Shown: positions 8,392-17,814 of the stretch, one piece after another | How positions within the stretch are numbered: position 1 is the first letter of the stretch | Layout of the letters: every line of letters begins with the position of its first letter | Assembly: GCA_965218935.1 (NCBI GenBank) | Contig: CBDCMH010000007.1 | Span: 620,001 to 684,000, forward strand | Reading direction: 5' to 3' | Origin: JADFOI01 sp965218935 | Lineage (GTDB): Bacteria > Acidobacteriota > UBA6911 > RPQK01 > JADFOI01 | DNA length: 64,000 nucleotides | Notes under the pieces: generated by a model | Told to the model about the DNA's origin: nothing | What the model saw: the letters and a program-made list of their open reading frames with translations, nothing else | The model's database searches: none | Program-made: the position numbers and the translations under genes

Positions 8392-9146
8392 CTGTTTCCC
8401 GGATTGAAAGCCGCCAGAACCCCCAGTACAAACTCTGGAAAAAGTATGTGTCTCATCCTGAGAAAGAGGACTGTCCCTGGATCTCTGTCGAAGGATGGAG
8501 GCAAATTGAGGATCTTTCCGCCCAGCTCTCCATAGAGCTTTTACTCTTCTCGGAGAGGGCGGAACCTCGCCTTCAGAATCTTCTTTCTCGCTCCAATCAG
8601 TCCTTTCACCTAGCTCCCTCCCTCTTTCAGAGTCTATCCACCCTCGATTCTTCTCAACAGATTTTGGCCTTCTTTGAGAAGCCTACCTGGAACTGGGACG
8701 ATTTCACTCCTCGAGTTCTTTACCTGCACCAGCTTCAGGATCCGGGTAATCTGGGCACGCTGCTGCGGACCGCGCGAGCCACAGGGATCTTCAGTGTTGC
8801 CACCAGTGCACACACCGTCTCTTGTTTCAACGCCAAAGTCGTCCGTGCCTCTGCCGCTTCGCTTTTCTCAGTTCCCTTTCTGGAGGGGATCGAAACCAGC
8901 GAGTTGAAAAGCCGCGGATATCGCATCTGGGCCACTACGCCGCAGGGTGGAAGATCCCTCTTTGAAACACACTTCGAGTCTCCCCTGGTCATTGTGATTG
9001 GCAATGAGGGTCGGGGCCTGGGCTCTGCTGTTCTCGGGCTTGCAGACCACCACCTGCATATTCCCATGCAACCTCAAGTGGAAAGTCTCAATGCCGCTGT
9101 GGCGGGATCACTCGTCCTCTATGAAGTATTCCGTCAAGGTTGTTGA
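8382..9146 (+). CDS. TrmH/SpoU-family RNA 2'-O-methyltransferase
   Basis: 254 residues. The C-terminal SPOUT knot shows motif 1 LQDPGNLGTLLRTARATGI, motif 2 VIGNEGRGLG and motif 3 IPMQPQVESLNAAVAGS, which bind S-adenosylmethionine and the target ribose. The N-terminal SRIESRQNPQYKLWKKY is the usual substrate-binding start of TrmH/RlmB-like enzymes. That argues for keeping the GTG at 8382 even though it overlaps divergent tsaC. The exact rRNA or tRNA target cannot be read from sequence. Confidence 0.88.
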   Translation: MSSSVSRIESRQNPQYKLWKKYVSHPEKEDCPWISVEGWRQIEDLSAQLSIELLLFSERAEPRLQNLLSRSNQSFHLAPSLFQSLSTLDSSQQILAFFEKPTWNWDDFTPRVLYLHQLQDPGNLGTLLRTARATGIFSVATSAHTVSCFNAKVVRASAASLFSVPFLEGIETSELKSRGYRIWATTPQGGRSLFETHFESPLVIVIGNEGRGLGSAVLGLADHHLHIPMQPQVESLNAAVAGSLVLYEVFRQGC

Positions 9147-9241
9147 GCTAACTGGGAAGCGTCTTGTGATTGAGCACCGATGCTTGCCTTTCGGAATATA
9201 GGTCTCCCATCAGGACATTCGGAAAACGGGAAAACTCCTGA

Positions 9242-12200
9242 CTATTTAGGCTTCTTGGGATCGCTCTTGTTGGATTCTTGCAAGGCCTCGCGCAACTCTT
9301 TGGCCCGGATCACTTGTCCCTGCAACAGCATTTCCCCTTCAAAACGATTGACCACTTCGGTGTAAACGGCAATCGCTTCCTCTATGCGATCTGAACTTCC
9401 CAGGGCCACTCCCTTGTTGACCAGCGCCAGCGCCACTTGCTCCTGCAACTCCACTTCCTGTGCCTCCTGATAGCGCTTGAGAACCTCATCACACACTTCA
9501 ATGGTTTCATCCAGCCGGCCCAGTGTCCCCAGCGCCACTCCTTTGTTGACCAGTGCTTTACCCACTTGCTCCTGTAATACCAGTTCTTGCGCATCTTGAA
9601 AGCGCTTGACCACCTCATCACAAACGCTCAGTGTCTCTTCGGCACGGCCCAGTGTCCCCAGCGCCACTCCTTTGTTGACCAGCGCTTTAACCATCTGCTC
9701 CTGCAGCGCCAATTCTTGTGTCTCCTGGTAGCGGGTGATGACCTCATCGTAGATCTCGATCTCTTCCTCCATCTTGTCCAGCGTTCCCAGGATTACCCCT
9801 TTTTCAACCATGGCTCGTACCACCTGCTCTTGAAGTGACAGCTCCTGTGCCTCCTGATAGCGATGGATCACATCATCACAGACCTCAATCACTCCCTCCG
9901 TCTGACCCAACGTGCCCAAAGCGACCCACTTATTGAACAGTGCTCCAGCCACCTTCTCCCGTATAGCTGCCTGGCCGGCTTCGCCGAACCGATCCATTAC
10001 CTCGTCGCACACTTGGATCACTTCTTCCATGCGACCCAAACTTTTAAGAGCCACCGCTTTGTTGGAAAGCGTTTCGATGACGTGCTCCTGCAATCCTTCC
10101 TGGCTGACTTCCCCAAAGCGATCCATCACCTCATCGCACACCTCGATGACTGCTTCCATACGACCCAAGCTGGCCAGGGCCACCTCTTTGGTCACCAACG
10201 CTCGACCGATTTGTGTCTTCAGTGAGATGTCGACGGCCTCGCCCAAGCGCTTCACCAATTCATCGCACACGTCAATGGTGTCCTCCATGCGGTCCATTGC
10301 TCCAAGCGTCAATCCCTTCTTGATCAGCGCATCCGCTACCAGCTCTCGGACTTCCAATGCCGTGACCTCTTCGAAGCGAAGGACCACGTCATCGTAGATT
10401 GCAATCGCTTCATCTGTACTTCCCAGCGCCACTCCCTTTTCGATCAGTTCCCGCGGTTCTCGCCTTTGGGCTTCCTTTTCCGCCTGCTCCTGCGCCTTCC
10501 GTTTCTCTTCCGCCTCCTGAGCCTCTTTCTCCGCCTGCTCTTCCGCTTTTCGCTTTTCTTCCCCCTCTTTTTCCGCCTGCTCCTGTGCCCTCCGTTTCTC
10601 TTCCGCCTCCTGGGCCTCTTTCTCCGCTAGTTCCTGCACTTCTCTCTTATCTTGCCCTTCCTCTAGTTCACGGCCGATCACTTCCAATGCCTCTTTCTTG
10701 GCCACAGCTTCAGCTACCTGTTCCCGCAACAGGGACTGCTGAGCCGCGCCGAAGCGGCTGATCACTTCATCGCACACAACAATGGCGTCTTTCGTGAGAC
10801 CCAGCGTCCCCAGGGCGACCACCTTGTGAACCATCGCCTCAGCCACTACTCCGCTCACTTCCGGCTCCGTCGTCGTGCCAAAGCGGCTGATCACCTCGTC
10901 GTAAACTTCAATGGCCTCCTGTGGAGTTCCCAGGGCCACTCCCTTAGCCACCAGGGCGCTGGCTGCCTCATGGGGCAGGTCGGTTTCCGTGGCGTATTCA
11001 CCCGGACTCAGTGGTTCCTGTTTCTCGCCCAGAGTTCCCAGAGTTTCCCCCTCCTCCACGGGCTCATGGGAAACCGGTTCAGAGGGCCCGGGGTCAGGCG
11101 GTGCCTGTTCAGGGACGACCGGTTCAGGTACCACGGGAGGTGCTGCCGGCTCAGGTGGCGCCGGTACAGGTGGCTCCGGTGCTACTTGCTGCGTCGGTAA
11201 CGCTCCCAACGTCTCCAATTTGAGCACTGCCCGCCCCACCTGCTCCCGCAACGCGGGTTCCGTTGACTCGCCAAAGTTTCGAATGATCGCATCGTAGACT
11301 TCAATCGCCTCTTGTTTGCCACCCAGAGTCTCTAAAACCTCTCCCTGGTTCACCATTGCTTCGGCCACGTACTTTCTCTCCTGCATTTCAGTGACGTTGC
11401 CGAAGCGAGCAATCAGCTCATCGTAGACCGCAATCGCTTGCGCTGTATTCCCCAGAGAGATTGCTCGAGCCATAAGGGCTCTCACCGGCTTTCCAGACGG
11501 TTCTGTTGTGGCGGTGTGTTGGACCGGGTTCACCGCTTGGTCGAAAAACCCGCTTGGATCTTGTGCGGATCCGAGAGTCCCCAGGGTGGTCCCCTGACTG
11601 GCAGGTGCCCGGGCGACTTGCTCTTGAAAAGTTGCCTCCAGAACCCCCGTATTCAGCAGCGCGCGCGACACCTGCTCCTGCACATCTGTTTCTCTCGAGT
11701 CACCAAAGCGACTCAGCAGTTCGTTGTAGGCTGACAGTGCTTCCTGTGTTCGGCCCAGGCCTCCCAGAGTCACCCCCTTATTAAAGAGCCCCCAGGCCAC
11801 CTGTTCCCGCACATCCGGATCGGTAGGCGTAGCCGTCTTTGTTCCCTTCAGCCATCCCGGACGAACCAGACCGCCGGTTGATGCTCCTCTTAGCCCTGCG
11901 TAGCGACGCAATAACTCATCGTAGGTCGCAAGAGAATCCTGCGTTCTACCCAGGGTTCCAAGGGCCACGGCCTTATTAAAAAGAGTCCAGGCCACCTGCA
12001 TCCGTAGTTCTTTCTTATGGAGATCATCCTGGGAATCGGTCTTGAGCCATCCCGGACGCGTCAAACGCTCCAGGGTTTTCTGCTTCACTGCCGCGAAGCG
12101 ATTTAACAACTCGTCGAAAACGGCAATCGCTTCCTGTGTGTGGCCCAGGCTTTTCAGAATCACACCTCTGTTAAAGAGCGCCCAGGCCACCGGTTCGCGC

Positions 12201-12883
12201 ACCTCCGCTTCCTCTTCCTCGTGGATACCCACCTGCCTGTCCGCCGCCAACCAGCCTGGAAGTGTTAGGCCACCCTCTTTCGTTCCCCGGGATTGTGTGG
12301 CCGGCCCAAAGCGATGCAGCAGCTCATCATAGCTTGCCAGTGCTTCCTGCGTGCGCCCCACGATTCCCAGGGCCACGCCCTTGTTAAAGAGTGCCCAGGC
12401 CACCGGCCCATGCTGTGTCGCCCGCTCCTGACTGACTTGGCTGGGTGCTCGTTCTCCCTTGAGCCAATCCGGACGCGCAAGACCGGTCAACTGCGGACGT
12501 GCTACTGCCGACCCAAAGCGACGCAGCAACTCTTCGTAGACGGCAATTTCGTCGCTCGTACGCCCCTCACTTCCCAGGGTTAGACCCATGTTTAAAAGTG
12601 CCCACGCCACTTGCACCTGCACATCCGTTTTTTCTACAAAGCGAGTCAGTAGTTCATCGTAGGCTCTAAAAGCTTCCTCAGCCTCGCCAGCCCGTGCCAA
12701 TGCCACACCCCTTTCGAAGAGCGCCTGGGCAGCTTGCTGGTCAGCACCTATGGTCCCTACTTGGCCGGTTTGACCTTCATCTCCAACCTCTTCGGCGGGA
12801 AGGGAGCGTCGAAGACGATGAACAAAAGCTCCCAGTGGATCTCGGATGACCTCGGGGAGTTCCAGGCTACGGACCCTAATCAA
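9242..12883 (-). CDS. Giant TPR-repeat protein with 43-residue repeats and charged coiled coil
   Basis: 1213 residues built from many copies of a TPR-like unit with core NKGVALGTLGR..E.I.VCDEV..RF. In the C-terminal third the unit is 43 residues long (129-bp period at the DNA level) because a helix LQEQV..AL is added to the usual 34. The N-terminal repeats carry an extra motif L.RPGWLK four times. A Pro/Glu linker (about 575-620) and a Glu/Lys/Ala coiled coil (about 735-800) split the array. The listed start is a TTG. The frame stays open for about 36 more codons upstream (to a stop near 12990) with no ATG or GTG, so the N-terminus may be degraded. No signal peptide is seen; it is probably a cytoplasmic scaffold. 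Confidence 0.8.
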   Translation of the reverse strand: MIRVRSLELPEVIRDPLGAFVHRLRRSLPAEEVGDEGQTGQVGTIGADQQAAQALFERGVALARAGEAEEAFRAYDELLTRFVEKTDVQVQVAWALLNMGLTLGSEGRTSDEIAVYEELLRRFGSAVARPQLTGLARPDWLKGERAPSQVSQERATQHGPVAWALFNKGVALGIVGRTQEALASYDELLHRFGPATQSRGTKEGGLTLPGWLAADRQVGIHEEEEAEVREPVAWALFNRGVILKSLGHTQEAIAVFDELLNRFAAVKQKTLERLTRPGWLKTDSQDDLHKKELRMQVAWTLFNKAVALGTLGRTQDSLATYDELLRRYAGLRGASTGGLVRPGWLKGTKTATPTDPDVREQVAWGLFNKGVTLGGLGRTQEALSAYNELLSRFGDSRETDVQEQVSRALLNTGVLEATFQEQVARAPASQGTTLGTLGSAQDPSGFFDQAVNPVQHTATTEPSGKPVRALMARAISLGNTAQAIAVYDELIARFGNVTEMQERKYVAEAMVNQGEVLETLGGKQEAIEVYDAIIRNFGESTEPALREQVGRAVLKLETLGALPTQQVAPEPPVPAPPEPAAPPVVPEPVVPEQAPPDPGPSEPVSHEPVEEGETLGTLGEKQEPLSPGEYATETDLPHEAASALVAKGVALGTPQEAIEVYDEVISRFGTTTEPEVSGVVAEAMVHKVVALGTLGLTKDAIVVCDEVISRFGAAQQSLLREQVAEAVAKKEALEVIGRELEEGQDKREVQELAEKEAQEAEEKRRAQEQAEKEGEEKRKAEEQAEKEAQEAEEKRKAQEQAEKEAQRREPRELIEKGVALGSTDEAIAIYDDVVLRFEEVTALEVRELVADALIKKGLTLGAMDRMEDTIDVCDELVKRLGEAVDISLKTQIGRALVTKEVALASLGRMEAVIEVCDEVMDRFGEVSQEGLQEHVIETLSNKAVALKSLGRMEEVIQVCDEVMDRFGEAGQAAIREKVAGALFNKWVALGTLGQTEGVIEVCDDVIHRYQEAQELSLQEQVVRAMVEKGVILGTLDKMEEEIEIYDEVITRYQETQELALQEQMVKALVNKGVALGTLGRAEETLSVCDEVVKRFQDAQELVLQEQVGKALVNKGVALGTLGRLDETIEVCDEVLKRYQEAQEVELQEQVALALVNKGVALGSSDRIEEAIAVYTEVVNRFEGEMLLQGQVIRAKELREALQESNKSDPKKPK

Positions 12884-13103
12884 TTTCTCAAGTACCTCCT
12901 GGCCACGAATCGTTTCCCGGAAATCCTTATTCCAACCATAGAAAGAATTATCCCTGGTTTTTGACTTCCGTGTGGAATTTACCCAGGATCAATCCATCCT
13001 TGGGGTGAAAAAATGCGTGACACCGCTACAGACAGAAGATCGAAAACCCGCTGGACAGGGCCAGTGACACTCGATCTCATAGTTCCCTGCTATAATCCGC
13101 CTC

Positions 13104-14846
13104 ATGAAGACGGCCGCTGTCTCGGTGACACTGATGTTGATTTTGCTCATGACCACTTCCGAGTCGAGAGGCTCAGAGGGTATACCTCCCCTGGATGAAG
13201 AAGGCCAAACCTGGGTAGAGGAAACCTTGAAGGGCATGAGCCTGGAAGAAAAGGTGGGTCAACTCATCGTCGGTGCAGCCGGCACAAACTTCACCAACCT
13301 GAGCACCGATAAATTTCAGCAGATCCGGCAAGAAGTGACCGACTATCACGTTGGGGGCTATCACGCCCTTGGAGGTGAGGTGTTTTCGGCGGCTTTCCTG
13401 ATTCGAAGAATTCAGGAGATGGCCCGCATCCCCCTATTTATTACCGCCGATTTGGAGGGTGGGGCTGGCCTTATTTTCCGGGGCGGGACACGCTTCCCAA
13501 AGGCCATGGCCCTGGGGGCGACTTCTGACCTGGCCAGTATCCGCCGGGTTGGGGAAATCACGGCTCTGGAGGCAAAAAGCCTGGGCATTAACGTTAATTT
13601 CTATCCCGTTGTGGATGTGAATAACAATCCTCGAAATCCCATTATCAACATCCGTTCTTTTGGTGAGGATCCGACACAGGTTGCCCAAAAGGCGGTGGCT
13701 TACATTCAGGGGGTTCAGGAAAACGGGATTCTTGCCACCGCCAAACATTTTCCGGGGCACGGGGACACAACCATCGATTCCCATCTGGAACTGCCCGTCA
13801 TCGAGGTCTCCCGAGAACGTCTGGACGAAGTGGAGCTGCCTCCCTTCCAGGCCGCTATCGAGGCGGGGGTTCAAGCCATCATGACGGCTCATGTGTCGAT
13901 TCCAACCCTGGAACCTGAAGAAGGGCTGCCGGCCACGTTGTCTCGCCGAATCTCAACCGATTTGCTGAGAAACGACATGGGCTTCAAAGGCCTCATTTTT
14001 ACTGACGCCCTCAACATGGGAGGAATTCATGCGCGCTGGAAGGAGAGGGATGCAGCCGTCCAAGCTTTCATAGCCGGTGCCGATATGATTCTCTTCCCCT
14101 TATCGGTAAAAGCCGTTTTTCAGGGTCTTTTTCAAGCGGTACGCCAGGGAAAGATCGGTGAGGATCGACTGAACGATTCGGTGCGGCGGATTCTGGAGGC
14201 CAAGGCCAGGCTCGGCCTTCACCAAAACTTCCTGGTCGACCTCTCTTCCATCGATCAAAAAGTGGGATCTCCCGAATATCAGGAGGAGGCTCAAAGAATC
14301 ATGGACCAAGCGATCACGCTGGTGCGTGATGAAAAGAGTGTTTTGCCCTTCTCACCGACGCGAAGGAGTACCGTCTTGCTGCTGACCCTCCTGGATGAGC
14401 GTCGTCCCAGGGAGAGTCGAGGGGACAGTTTTGTGCGTGAGTTCCGTCGTCGCCATTCCCAGACCATTCATGTGGAGGTGCTTCCCCGTGCTTCAGGTGA
14501 CGAAATCGCTCTGATTGAAGAGTTAGCCAAACGCGTTGATTATATGGTGGTGGCAGGCTACATCCGAACTGCCGCTTACAATGGTTCTCTCGATCTCTCC
14601 CTGAATCAGCTCGAATTATTGAAGAATCTTTCCCAACTCCGCCCACCCTTTGCCTTCGTGCTCTTCGGGAGCCCCTATTTGCTTTCCTTCGTTCCCGAAT
14701 TATCCAGTTATATCCTCGCTTATGATGACCATCCAGAGGCCGAGTTAGCCGCCGTGAAATCGATCCTCGGAGAAACGCCCTTCGGTGGCAAATTGCCCAT
14801 TAGCCTTCCCGAATTCTACCCCCTGGGACATGGGATTCAAAAATGA
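13104..14846 (+). CDS. Glycoside hydrolase family 3, NagZ-like beta-N-acetylhexosaminidase
   Basis: 580 residues with a signal peptide (residues 1-23). The NagZ fingerprint is clear: KHFPGHGDTTIDSHLELP, whose His/Asp pair is the general acid/base of this subgroup, and FTDALNMGGI carrying the nucleophile Asp. The family removes terminal GlcNAc from muropeptides. At 580 residues it is longer than cytoplasmic NagZ (about 340) and has a C-terminal GH3 domain (about 390-575). Export implies a periplasmic substrate. The stop overlaps the next ATG by 4 bases (ATGA). With the acetyltransferase-like and SSS symporter genes it forms a likely peptidoglycan-recycling set. Confidence 0.9.
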   Translation: MKTAAVSVTLMLILLMTTSESRGSEGIPPLDEEGQTWVEETLKGMSLEEKVGQLIVGAAGTNFTNLSTDKFQQIRQEVTDYHVGGYHALGGEVFSAAFLIRRIQEMARIPLFITADLEGGAGLIFRGGTRFPKAMALGATSDLASIRRVGEITALEAKSLGINVNFYPVVDVNNNPRNPIINIRSFGEDPTQVAQKAVAYIQGVQENGILATAKHFPGHGDTTIDSHLELPVIEVSRERLDEVELPPFQAAIEAGVQAIMTAHVSIPTLEPEEGLPATLSRRISTDLLRNDMGFKGLIFTDALNMGGIHARWKERDAAVQAFIAGADMILFPLSVKAVFQGLFQAVRQGKIGEDRLNDSVRRILEAKARLGLHQNFLVDLSSIDQKVGSPEYQEEAQRIMDQAITLVRDEKSVLPFSPTRRSTVLLLTLLDERRPRESRGDSFVREFRRRHSQTIHVEVLPRASGDEIALIEELAKRVDYMVVAGYIRTAAYNGSLDLSLNQLELLKNLSQLRPPFAFVLFGSPYLLSFVPELSSYILAYDDHPEAELAAVKSILGETPFGGKLPISLPEFYPLGHGIQK

Positions 14847-15757
14847 GCCCGGAGCCTGATCGGAGCATCCAGCTCTCCTCCAGCGAAGTTCGGCTGCGTA
14901 CTCTCCATTCCATCGGTGAAATGTCCCGGCTGGTCCATCTGCAGCGTGAGATCTGGGGGTATGGCCAACCGGATACCGATTTCCCTTATCCCGCCCGGGC
15001 CCTGTTCGCTCTGGCAGAAAGTGGAGCCCACGTGGCGGGCGCTTTTATCGACGATTTGCCCGTGGGTCTCTCGTTGGCCTGGAGGGGAGTGGATCCTCTC
15101 CTGCAAAAACCCTATTTGCATAGCCAACTTGTAGGGGTTCGAAAAGAGCACCGGCACCTGGGTATTGGCCTTCAGCTCAAGCTCTGTCAGCGGGATTTTG
15201 CCCTCGAGGCGAATCTGGATTTAGTCAAATGGGTCTTCGACCCCATGCGTTCCAACAACGCCAATCTGAATGTGCGCAAGTTGGGCGTCGTGATTCCGTC
15301 TTATCAACCGCACTACTACGGGCCGCTACAGAGTCACTTCTCCCGTGGACTGGCCACCGATCGTGTTTGGGCCCACTGGTACGTTGCCTCTTCAAGAGTC
15401 CAACAGCGCCTCCTGCGTCCTCCTCCCTCGCTCAAGCGTGAGCCGTCCCTGGTTCAGGTAACGGCATGGGGTGAAGACGAGGAGGGGAGGAAGGCCTTGC
15501 TGGACCCTGACCTGGAGTGCTCTCAGCCCGAATTTCTGGCGGAGGTGCCGGATAACTTTGAAGCGATCCTTCAAGAAAGCTTCTCATTGGCTGCCGCTGG
15601 GCAGGCTAAAATCCGGCAAATCTTTCAACATTATCTCAGCAAAGGATACCTGGCGGCTGATTTCCTGATTGTGTCGGGTCCTCCACGGCGCACCTTCTAC
15701 CTGTTCACGAAGGATCCTTTGAAGCAGATCCTCGAGGATAACCCGGATTATGCATAG
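14843..15757 (+). CDS. COG3375-type GNAT-fold protein
   Basis: 304 residues. The segment VGVRKEHRHLGIGLQLKLCQRDFAL is a GNAT acetyl-CoA loop (R-x-x-G-I-G) and is followed by the family-typical VKWVFDPMRSNNANLNVRKLG. This uncharacterised acetyltransferase family is often found beside GH3 NagZ and SSS symporter genes. It is translationally coupled to the GH3 gene. The last codons (PDYA and stop) lie inside repeat A copy 1, so the native C-terminus and stop were replaced or overprinted by the element. Substrate unknown; an amino sugar or cell-wall amino acid is a guess from context. Confidence 0.8.
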   Translation: MSPEPDRSIQLSSSEVRLRTLHSIGEMSRLVHLQREIWGYGQPDTDFPYPARALFALAESGAHVAGAFIDDLPVGLSLAWRGVDPLLQKPYLHSQLVGVRKEHRHLGIGLQLKLCQRDFALEANLDLVKWVFDPMRSNNANLNVRKLGVVIPSYQPHYYGPLQSHFSRGLATDRVWAHWYVASSRVQQRLLRPPPSLKREPSLVQVTAWGEDEEGRKALLDPDLECSQPEFLAEVPDNFEAILQESFSLAAAGQAKIRQIFQHYLSKGYLAADFLIVSGPPRRTFYLFTKDPLKQILEDNPDYA

Positions 15758-15934
15758 GTTCTTGTCACGAGGCAACGAAAGCACTGACCTGACAAGGCGC
15801 AAGACCCGCAAGCGGGTGCCCCAAGGCCCCCGCAAACGTACTCTCTGCAGTACGTTGAGGAGACCGACCGAGTGGAACGCAGTCAGGGCTGATGATTTTG
15901 TTGCCGTAGTAGAGAATCTGTGCATAGTCCGGGT
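15741..15934 (+). repeat. MITE-like repeat A, copy 1
   Basis: 194 bp with imperfect inverted termini: ACCCGGATTATGCATAGG at the left against CTGTGCATAGTCCGGGT at the right. The interior includes the conserved GTACGTTGAGGAG and GGAACGCAGTCAGGG blocks shared with copies 2 and 3. No transposase is encoded. Its first 17 bases supply the stop codon of the COG3375 gene, and its last base lies 8 bases before the symporter ATG. Confidence 0.85.
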
Positions 15935-15942
15935 CAAATAGG

Positions 15943-17379
15943 ATGGGATTCACGACTCTTGATTACGTTGTCCTTGCCTTCTACCTCGTCGCCAGTGCTC
16001 TGTTAGGAGCTCTAATCGGGAGGGGCAACAAGAATATCAATGACTATTTCCTGGCCGGCAAGCAGGTCCCCTGGTGGGCGATTTCTTTCTCCATCGTGGC
16101 CACGGAAACCAGCACACTCACTTTCATCGGCGCTCCAGCCATTGCCTACACCGGCAACCTGGCTTTCCTGCAAGTCGTCTTCGGTTACTTTTGGGGACGA
16201 CTGCTGGTCAGCTTCTTTCTCATTCCCTCCTATTTCAAAGGGGAAATCCAGACCGCGTATGAAGTGTTGAATCTCCGCTTTGGACGGAAGGTACAGAACT
16301 TTTCCGCATTTCTCTTCCAGGCCAGTCGCTCCCTTGCCGACGGAGTGAGGCTTTTCGCCACCGGCCTGGTCTTATCTGTAGTCATGGACATCTCGGACCA
16401 ATGGAGTGTCGTCATTATCGGGGTGATCACCATCGTCTATACCTTGTACGGAGGAATGCGGGCGGTGGTCTGGAATGACGTCATTCAGCTCGTGATCTAT
16501 ATCACCGGGGCCACCCTTGCCTTCTTCATCATTTTGAGCCGCATCCCCGGGGGATGGTCGGAGGTGGTGAGCTTGGCGGCACCCCTGAACAAATTTCAGT
16601 TTTTTGATTTCACCTTGAGCCTGGGTGTGGCCTACACCTTTTGGGCGGGTCTTCTGGGAGGCTCTTTCGTTACCTTCGCGACCCACGGCACCGACCAGAT
16701 GATGGTCCAGCGCTATCTTGCCTGTGGCAACAAAAAAGGGAGCCAACTGGCTCTGATTGTGAGTGGCCTTCTGGTCTTTGCCCAGTTCTTGCTCTTTCTC
16801 ATGATCGGGGTGATGCTTTACGCTTTTTACCAGCATTTCCCCCTCGATCAGGAGCTGGAGCAAATGGATCGGATATTTCCGATTTTCATTGTCCAACAAA
16901 TGCCGCCCGGCGTTTCCGGGTTGATCATCGCCGCCATTTTTGCAGCGGCCATGTCTACTCTGAGTAGCTCACTCAACTCACTGGCTTCCTCTTCGGTCAA
17001 TGACTTCTACAAAAACTATTGGGGCAAGGGTCGGACGGAGACTCACTATCTCAAGGCTTCCCGAATCCTCACGTTAGGCTGGGGTGCGGTCTTGGTTGGA
17101 ATTTCCATGATGGCCCGAACTTGGGGCGAGGTCCTGGAAGTTGGACTCACCATCACGACCATCACCATGGGGAGTATCTTAGGGATCTTTCTTTTGGGGT
17201 TGCGGAGCACCCGAATTCCAGAAGGAGCGGCGCTTGCCGGAATGATGGCAGGACTGGTGACCATGCTGGTGGTTCACGTGAGCGGCACCGTTGCCTGGAC
17301 CTGGTATGTCCTGGTTGGAACGGCGGTGACCCTTACCGTGGGAACCCTCGCTGCCAAGCTAGCTCCCCCCCAGCCTTAG
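15943..17379 (+). CDS. Sodium:solute symporter (SSS family)
   Basis: 478 residues with about 13 hydrophobic helices and SSS hallmarks: NINDYFLAGKQVPWWAISFSIVATETSTLTFIG (helices 1-2, Na+ site), LYGGMRAVVWNDVIQ (the GG..A...TD-like motif) and AAAMSTLSSSLNSLASSSVNDFY. The family drives uptake of sugars, sialic acid or other organic acids with Na+. Context with NagZ and COG3375 suggests import of an amino sugar released from peptidoglycan. The bases before the ATG (GGGTCAAATAGG) are mostly repeat A and offer only a weak ribosome site. The TAG stop lies inside the inverted terminus of repeat B copy 2. Confidence 0.9.
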   Translation: MGFTTLDYVVLAFYLVASALLGALIGRGNKNINDYFLAGKQVPWWAISFSIVATETSTLTFIGAPAIAYTGNLAFLQVVFGYFWGRLLVSFFLIPSYFKGEIQTAYEVLNLRFGRKVQNFSAFLFQASRSLADGVRLFATGLVLSVVMDISDQWSVVIIGVITIVYTLYGGMRAVVWNDVIQLVIYITGATLAFFIILSRIPGGWSEVVSLAAPLNKFQFFDFTLSLGVAYTFWAGLLGGSFVTFATHGTDQMMVQRYLACGNKKGSQLALIVSGLLVFAQFLLFLMIGVMLYAFYQHFPLDQELEQMDRIFPIFIVQQMPPGVSGLIIAAIFAAAMSTLSSSLNSLASSSVNDFYKNYWGKGRTETHYLKASRILTLGWGAVLVGISMMARTWGEVLEVGLTITTITMGSILGIFLLGLRSTRIPEGAALAGMMAGLVTMLVVHVSGTVAWTWYVLVGTAVTLTVGTLAAKLAPPQP

Positions 17380-17662
17380 TGTCTCGCTCTATAAATACGA
17401 TGATGTTTGCTGATGGGGCTTGTGAGGCGAGATCAAGGAGCGAGGAGAAGGCGATGCAGGGACATCGGCGACGACGAGCGATGTAGAAGTCGCCTCACAA
17501 GCTCCATCAGCCCGAAGGGTGGCGGCGGGACGGCATCGATTGCTTTGTCCCTCCTCCTCCACGATACACAGCGGCATCGCGTCGTCGTCGTCGCTTCGCG
17601 AACTTGACGCCGTCGCGCTCGCCACAAACGTCACCGTATTTATAGAACGAGACACTAAGGCT
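17372..17662. repeat. MITE-like repeat B, copy 2
   Basis: About 291 bp with near-perfect inverted termini: AGCCTTAGTGTCTCGCTCTA at the left, and the same sequence with one change, reversed, at the right (CGAGACACTAAGGCT). An internal inverted pair (TGATGGGGCTTGTGAGGCG near 17412 against CGCCTCACAAGCTCCATCA near 17491) forms a second hairpin. It is in opposite orientation to copy 1. The TAG in its left terminus is the stop codon of the symporter gene. It occupies most of the gap before pilT. Confidence 0.85.
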
Positions 17663-17814
17663 GGTGTCCTGATTCCGTTCATTTGAACAGGCTGAAGCGC
17701 ATATTGTAGTATAGATTTATCTTCTTTATGACAACCTCCATAGGAGAACCCCCAGCCACAAAAAGAGATGATTCACTTATTGCCAGAGGAAGTTTTTAGG
17801 AAAGTAGGCTAAGC

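Noticed and set aside
17407..17607. Short frames inside repeat B copy 2
   Set aside because: They arise from the low-complexity inverted repeat and are not conserved in copy 1.
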